The position numbers were made by a program, and so were the translations under genes. Shown here piece by piece: positions 61,394 through 64,000 of a stretch of 64,000 nucleotides of DNA (positions are counted from its first letter, which is position 1; each line of letters starts with the position of its first letter). Source of the DNA: Actinomyces oris (GTDB taxonomy: Bacteria > Actinomycetota > Actinomycetes > Actinomycetales > Actinomycetaceae); the NCBI RefSeq assembly GCF_001937665.1, contig NZ_MSKL01000009.1, forward strand, positions 1 to 64,000. Reading direction: 5' to 3'. The notes under the pieces are model-generated. The model saw nothing but the letters and a program-made list of their open reading frames with translations. It did no database searches and was not told where the DNA came from.

Positions 61394-62323
61394 TCAGTGA
61401 CGCCAGCGAGCGAAGCCGCCCTCGGAGTTGATGACCTGCCCGGTGATCCAGCGGGCCTCATCGGTGAGCAGCCAGGTGATGAGGCGCGCGGCGTCGTCGG
61501 GCTCGCCCCAACGCCCCTGCGGGAACATGGCGGCGATCGCCTCGCGGTCCGCGTCGGTGACGTAGCCGGTGTCGACGGGGCCGGGGTTGACCGTGTTGAC
61601 GGTGATGCCGGCGTCAATGAGCTCCTCGGAGATCGTCGGGGTGAGGCCGGCGATAGCGGCCTTGGCGGCGGCATAGGCGATCTCCCCGGGCAGAGGGCCC
61701 AGGCCCTGGCCCGAAGTGAGGAAGACGATGGCGCCGCGGTGGTTGTCGACCGATCGACTGCCCGGACCTCCGGAGCGGGCGGGAGCGGGCGAGGCGAAAC
61801 CCTTCTGGGCGGCGAAGGCCTGCGCCAGGAGGATGGAGGCGCGGGCGTCGACGGCCCAGTGGGCGTCCAGGACAGCCTCGGTCATCTCGCTGAGCGGACC
61901 GTCGGGGCTGCTCATGGCCTGGTTGCACACGAGGGCGTCGAGGTGGCCGGCGGTGGCTGCGGCCTGCTCGACGACGCGGACCGGCTCCCCGGGGGCGGCC
62001 AGGTCGGCGGGGATGTCGATGAGCCGGGCCGAGCCGACCAGGTGGGTGCGGATGGAGGCCATGACGGCGTCGATGTCGTCAGCGCCCCAGGGCTGGGAGG
62101 CGTCGTGCGGGCGGTAGTGGTGGGCGACGACGCTCGCCCCGTAGTCGGCGGCGCGGCAGGCGATGGCGTGGCCGATGCCGACGCGGCGGCTGACCCCCGT
62201 GACCAGGACGGTGCGCCCCGCCAAAGGCAGGGGATCGCGTCCGCCGGGGCCGGTGGAACCGGCGGTGCCGCCGGGGCGGGCAGGAGCGGCGGCGGGATCT
62301 CCGCGGTGAGCATCAGTGGTCAT
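61394..62323 (-). CDS. Short-chain dehydrogenase/reductase
   Basis: The 309-residue NAD(P)-dependent oxidoreductase has cofactor motif TGVSRRVGIGHA, NNAG-equivalent VCNQAMS, Ser in VFLTSGQG, catalytic Tyr/Lys in YAAAKAA, and NPGPVDTGYV. A loop of about 15 residues (APARSGGPGSRSVDN) interrupts the region before strand 5. A Gly/Pro-rich stretch precedes the fold. The ATG at 62323 is preferred; upstream in-frame codons come from repeat A. Substrate unknown. Confidence 0.88.
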   Translation of the reverse strand: MTTDAHRGDPAAAPARPGGTAGSTGPGGRDPLPLAGRTVLVTGVSRRVGIGHAIACRAADYGASVVAHHYRPHDASQPWGADDIDAVMASIRTHLVGSARLIDIPADLAAPGEPVRVVEQAAATAGHLDALVCNQAMSSPDGPLSEMTEAVLDAHWAVDARASILLAQAFAAQKGFASPAPARSGGPGSRSVDNHRGAIVFLTSGQGLGPLPGEIAYAAAKAAIAGLTPTISEELIDAGITVNTVNPGPVDTGYVTDADREAIAAMFPQGRWGEPDDAARLITWLLTDEARWITGQVINSEGGFARWRH

Positions 62324-62365
62324 ACCGGCAAGCGTAGAGGGGCCTTCCGCGCGTACGGGGGCGTT

Positions 62366-62480
62366 TTCTTTCCGCCGGGGGCATTCTGCGCGTGCGGGGA
62401 CCGTCTTCCTGTCCCCGCACGCGCGAGACGTCCCCGGCCGCGATGAAATGTCCCCGACGGCGTCGATTGCCCCCACCGGT
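62366..62480. repeat. Dispersed intergenic repeat A, copy 3 (inverted, shorter)
   Basis: Reverse-complemented relative to copies 1 and 2. It shares CGACGCCGTCGGGGACA, GGGGACAGGAA and CGCGCAGAATG-CCCCCGG, but lacks about 30 bp. It lies between the SDR start and the macrodomain gene. Confidence 0.7.
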
Positions 62481-62521
62481 TCGAGCGGCGAGGGAGCGAG
62501 AGGAGGCTGGTGGGGGCCGCG

Positions 62522-63070
62522 TCAGTCCTCGACGTGCGCGAGCTCGCGGGCGAAGGCCTCGTGGTTGGTCTGCGAGGACAGGACGAAGCGGATGAGCTCA
62601 AGGCGGCCGACGGCCTCGGGATCGGTGTGGGAGCGCTGTTCGACGGCGCAGGCCCGGGCCACGGCGATCTCGGCGACCTTGGCGATCGGCCAGCCGTAGA
62701 CGCCGGCGGAGACGGCCGGCAGGGCGATGCCGGTGCAGCCGAGCTGGATGGCGAGCTCCAGGGAGTTGTCGAAGCAGGCGCGCAGCAGGGCGGGATCGTC
62801 CTCTCCGGCGTGGCGGTTGGGGCCCACGGTGTGGATGACCCAGGTGGCGGGCAGGTCGAAGCCGGGGGTGGCCACGGCGCGGCCGACCGGCAGGCCGTCG
62901 GGCAGCTCGGTGTCGCGCACCTTCTGGCAGGCGTCAAGCAGGCGGGGGCCGGCGGCGCGGTGAATGGCGCCGTCGACTCCCCCTCCGCCCAGGAGGGTGC
63001 TGTTGGCGGCGTTGACGATGGCGTCGACCTTCTCGGTGGTGATGTCGCCGACGACGGCCTCAATGCGCAT
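62522..63070 (-). CDS. Macrodomain protein (ADP-ribosyl/O-acetyl-ADP-ribose hydrolase)
   Basis: The 182-residue single macrodomain of the YmdB/MacroD type has GDITTEKVDAIVNAANSTLLGGGGVDGAIHRAAG (ligand-binding Asp, NAAN and GGGVDGAIH) and PAVSAGVYGWP. It removes ADP-ribose from modified targets or hydrolyses O-acetyl-ADP-ribose. AAGGAG precedes the ATG at 63070. No ADP-ribosyltransferase or sirtuin gene is adjacent. Confidence 0.93.
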   Translation of the reverse strand: MRIEAVVGDITTEKVDAIVNAANSTLLGGGGVDGAIHRAAGPRLLDACQKVRDTELPDGLPVGRAVATPGFDLPATWVIHTVGPNRHAGEDDPALLRACFDNSLELAIQLGCTGIALPAVSAGVYGWPIAKVAEIAVARACAVEQRSHTDPEAVGRLELIRFVLSSQTNHEAFARELAHVED

Positions 63071-63356
63071 AGGGGCTCCTTGTCTGCAGCGGGTGGCTCT
63101 GCGGGCGCCTTCTCAAGCCCTGCTCGACCCGCGCGTCTCTTCGGGTGGACCCATGGACCCGAGGATGACGGGTCCTGGACTGGTGAGGGCCCTCCGGGGT
63201 GAGTCAGTAGGAGGACCGGTCGTCAGCACCCTGTCACGGTGGGCACCTCGGGCCAACCGGGTTCCGACAGGGAGCGAACACCGACGTGACGGAGGACTCA
63301 GTGGCTCTGATTTCCTCCCTGCGGTGGGTGGAGGCTATGCTGTCGCCTGCTGCACA

Positions 63357-63422
<66 letters not shown>

Positions 63423-63430
<8 letters not shown>

Positions 63431-63635
63431 CGACGAGGACGTCCGCGAGCTTGCTCGTGAGACGTCCGAGGAGGAAGGGGTCGACAGGCCGAAGGCCTGA
63501 GCACCCCGACGATGAGAAGACCCATGAGCTTGCTCATGAGGTCTTCGAAGAGGAGGGGGTAGGAGGCCGTCAGGCCGAATACCCCGACGATGAGAAGGCC
63601 CACGAGTTCGCTCGTGGGCCTTCTGCCGTGTCATG
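63423..63635 (+). repeat. Three tandem units of tRNA-Pro tail plus hairpin
   Basis: Units start at 63423, 63502 and about 63580 (period 79 and 78 bp). Each begins with the tRNA 3' end (CACCCCGACGA or ACCCCGACGA) followed by GAGGAC/GAGAAG and a strong hairpin: 63438-63467, 63516-63546 and 63594-63623 (last stem 13 bp perfect, TTCG loop). The hairpins probably end tRNA transcription. The period of 79 is not a multiple of three, so this is not a coding repeat. The rest up to 63923 shows no gene. Confidence 0.8.
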
Positions 63636-63923
63636 ACCGTCATCCCGTAGCCCTCAGGCGCCCGACCGTCGCTCCCCCGCGTCATGGACGCGTCCGTGAC
63701 GCGGGTCCTGTCCACTCACAGGAGCAGACAGGACCCGATAGCGGTCTCCGGGCACGGTGCCCCTCTCATCCCACCCGGTCTCTCACCCCGTACGGCCACT
63801 CCCCTGCACCGCCGGCGGGACCGGCCGGTCCCGGCCCGCCCCACAGCCGGGACATATGCCACCCACAGGCGCACCGGTTAGGCTGGCTCCCGGTCACCCA
63901 GCCGGAGGAAAGGACGAGCGAGC

Positions 63924-64000
63924 GTGAACAAGTCCCCACGCGACTCCGCCGCCTCTCCCTCTCCTCGAGCCCCACGGCGTCTGAAGTACGTCGAGGCGCT
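63924..64000 (+). CDS. Start of an unidentified gene, cut by the window end
   Basis: GTG 63924 follows GGAGGAAAGGA and opens a frame of 25 complete codons (MNKSPRDSAASPSP..., then RRLKYVEA) to the window edge. The Ser/Pro/Ala-rich start followed by basic residues gives no family. Possibly membrane or DNA-associated; it cannot be judged. Confidence 0.5.
   Translation, partial: MNKSPRDSAASPSPRAPRRLKYVEA

Noticed and set aside
62324-62476. N-terminal extension of the SDR by about 50 residues
   Set aside because: These codons come from dispersed repeat A. Similar peptides appear near the other repeat copies, and the SDR fold starts well after the ATG at 62323.

Overview
The window is high-GC actinobacterial chromosome and most likely comes from an oral Actinomyces of the oris/naeslundii/viscosus group. 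The strongest clue is a complete type 1 fimbrial operon (fimQ-fimP-srtC1, 33587 down to 26373), whose shaft pilin closely resembles the FimP I remember from A. oris. No database was searched. Most identifications rest on motifs, domain order and neighbourhood.

Left part (1-11032). Three tandem copies of a secreted TAP-like alpha/beta-hydrolase lie at the edge, the third cut off by the window start. A small PH-like membrane protein and the housekeeping pair tmk-holB follow. Next is a six-gene operon with a YtrA-type GntR regulator, an ABC ATPase and four related small permeases.

11293-16304. A compact unit holds three lipoproteins (two with DUF3060-like repeats, one with Gly/Asp repeats plus an OmpA domain) around a response regulator and an intramembrane-type histidine kinase. 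The same inverted repeat, TGTCGCAG-N2-CTGCGACA, lies upstream of both transcription units. This is my best candidate for an undescribed system: an autoregulated envelope-sensing two-component circuit whose partners are lipoproteins.

16304-38766. topA; two paralogous Aer-type PAS proteins without a transducer domain; an OmpR/HisKA two-component pair; a PAP2 phosphatase; the fimbrial operon; a methyltransferase; a flavin-dependent oxidoreductase; and ahpC-ahpD.

38868-55200. A second PH-domain protein; a minimal Tad/type II secretion cluster (ssd, tadA, one large F-type membrane gene) without a pilin gene, divergent from a HAD phosphatase; a decayed Fic protein; two related membrane proteins, one with an N-terminal low-complexity region of about 790 residues; azlC-azlD; a TMEM175-type channel; an alpha/beta-hydrolase lacking its nucleophile; and an FtsX/MacB-type ABC pair.

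55205-64000. nth, crp/glxR, a DUF4177-like gene, a WblA/WhiB4-type whiB, ponA2 and a metallophosphoesterase follow in the order known from Mycobacterium and Streptomyces. With holB-topA and ssd-tadA-HAD they form an old actinobacterial backbone interrupted by accessory islands. The end carries an SDR, a macrodomain protein, tRNA-Pro(CGG), a triplicated tRNA-tail/hairpin element and the start of one more gene.

At least three families of intergenic repeats recur in the window.
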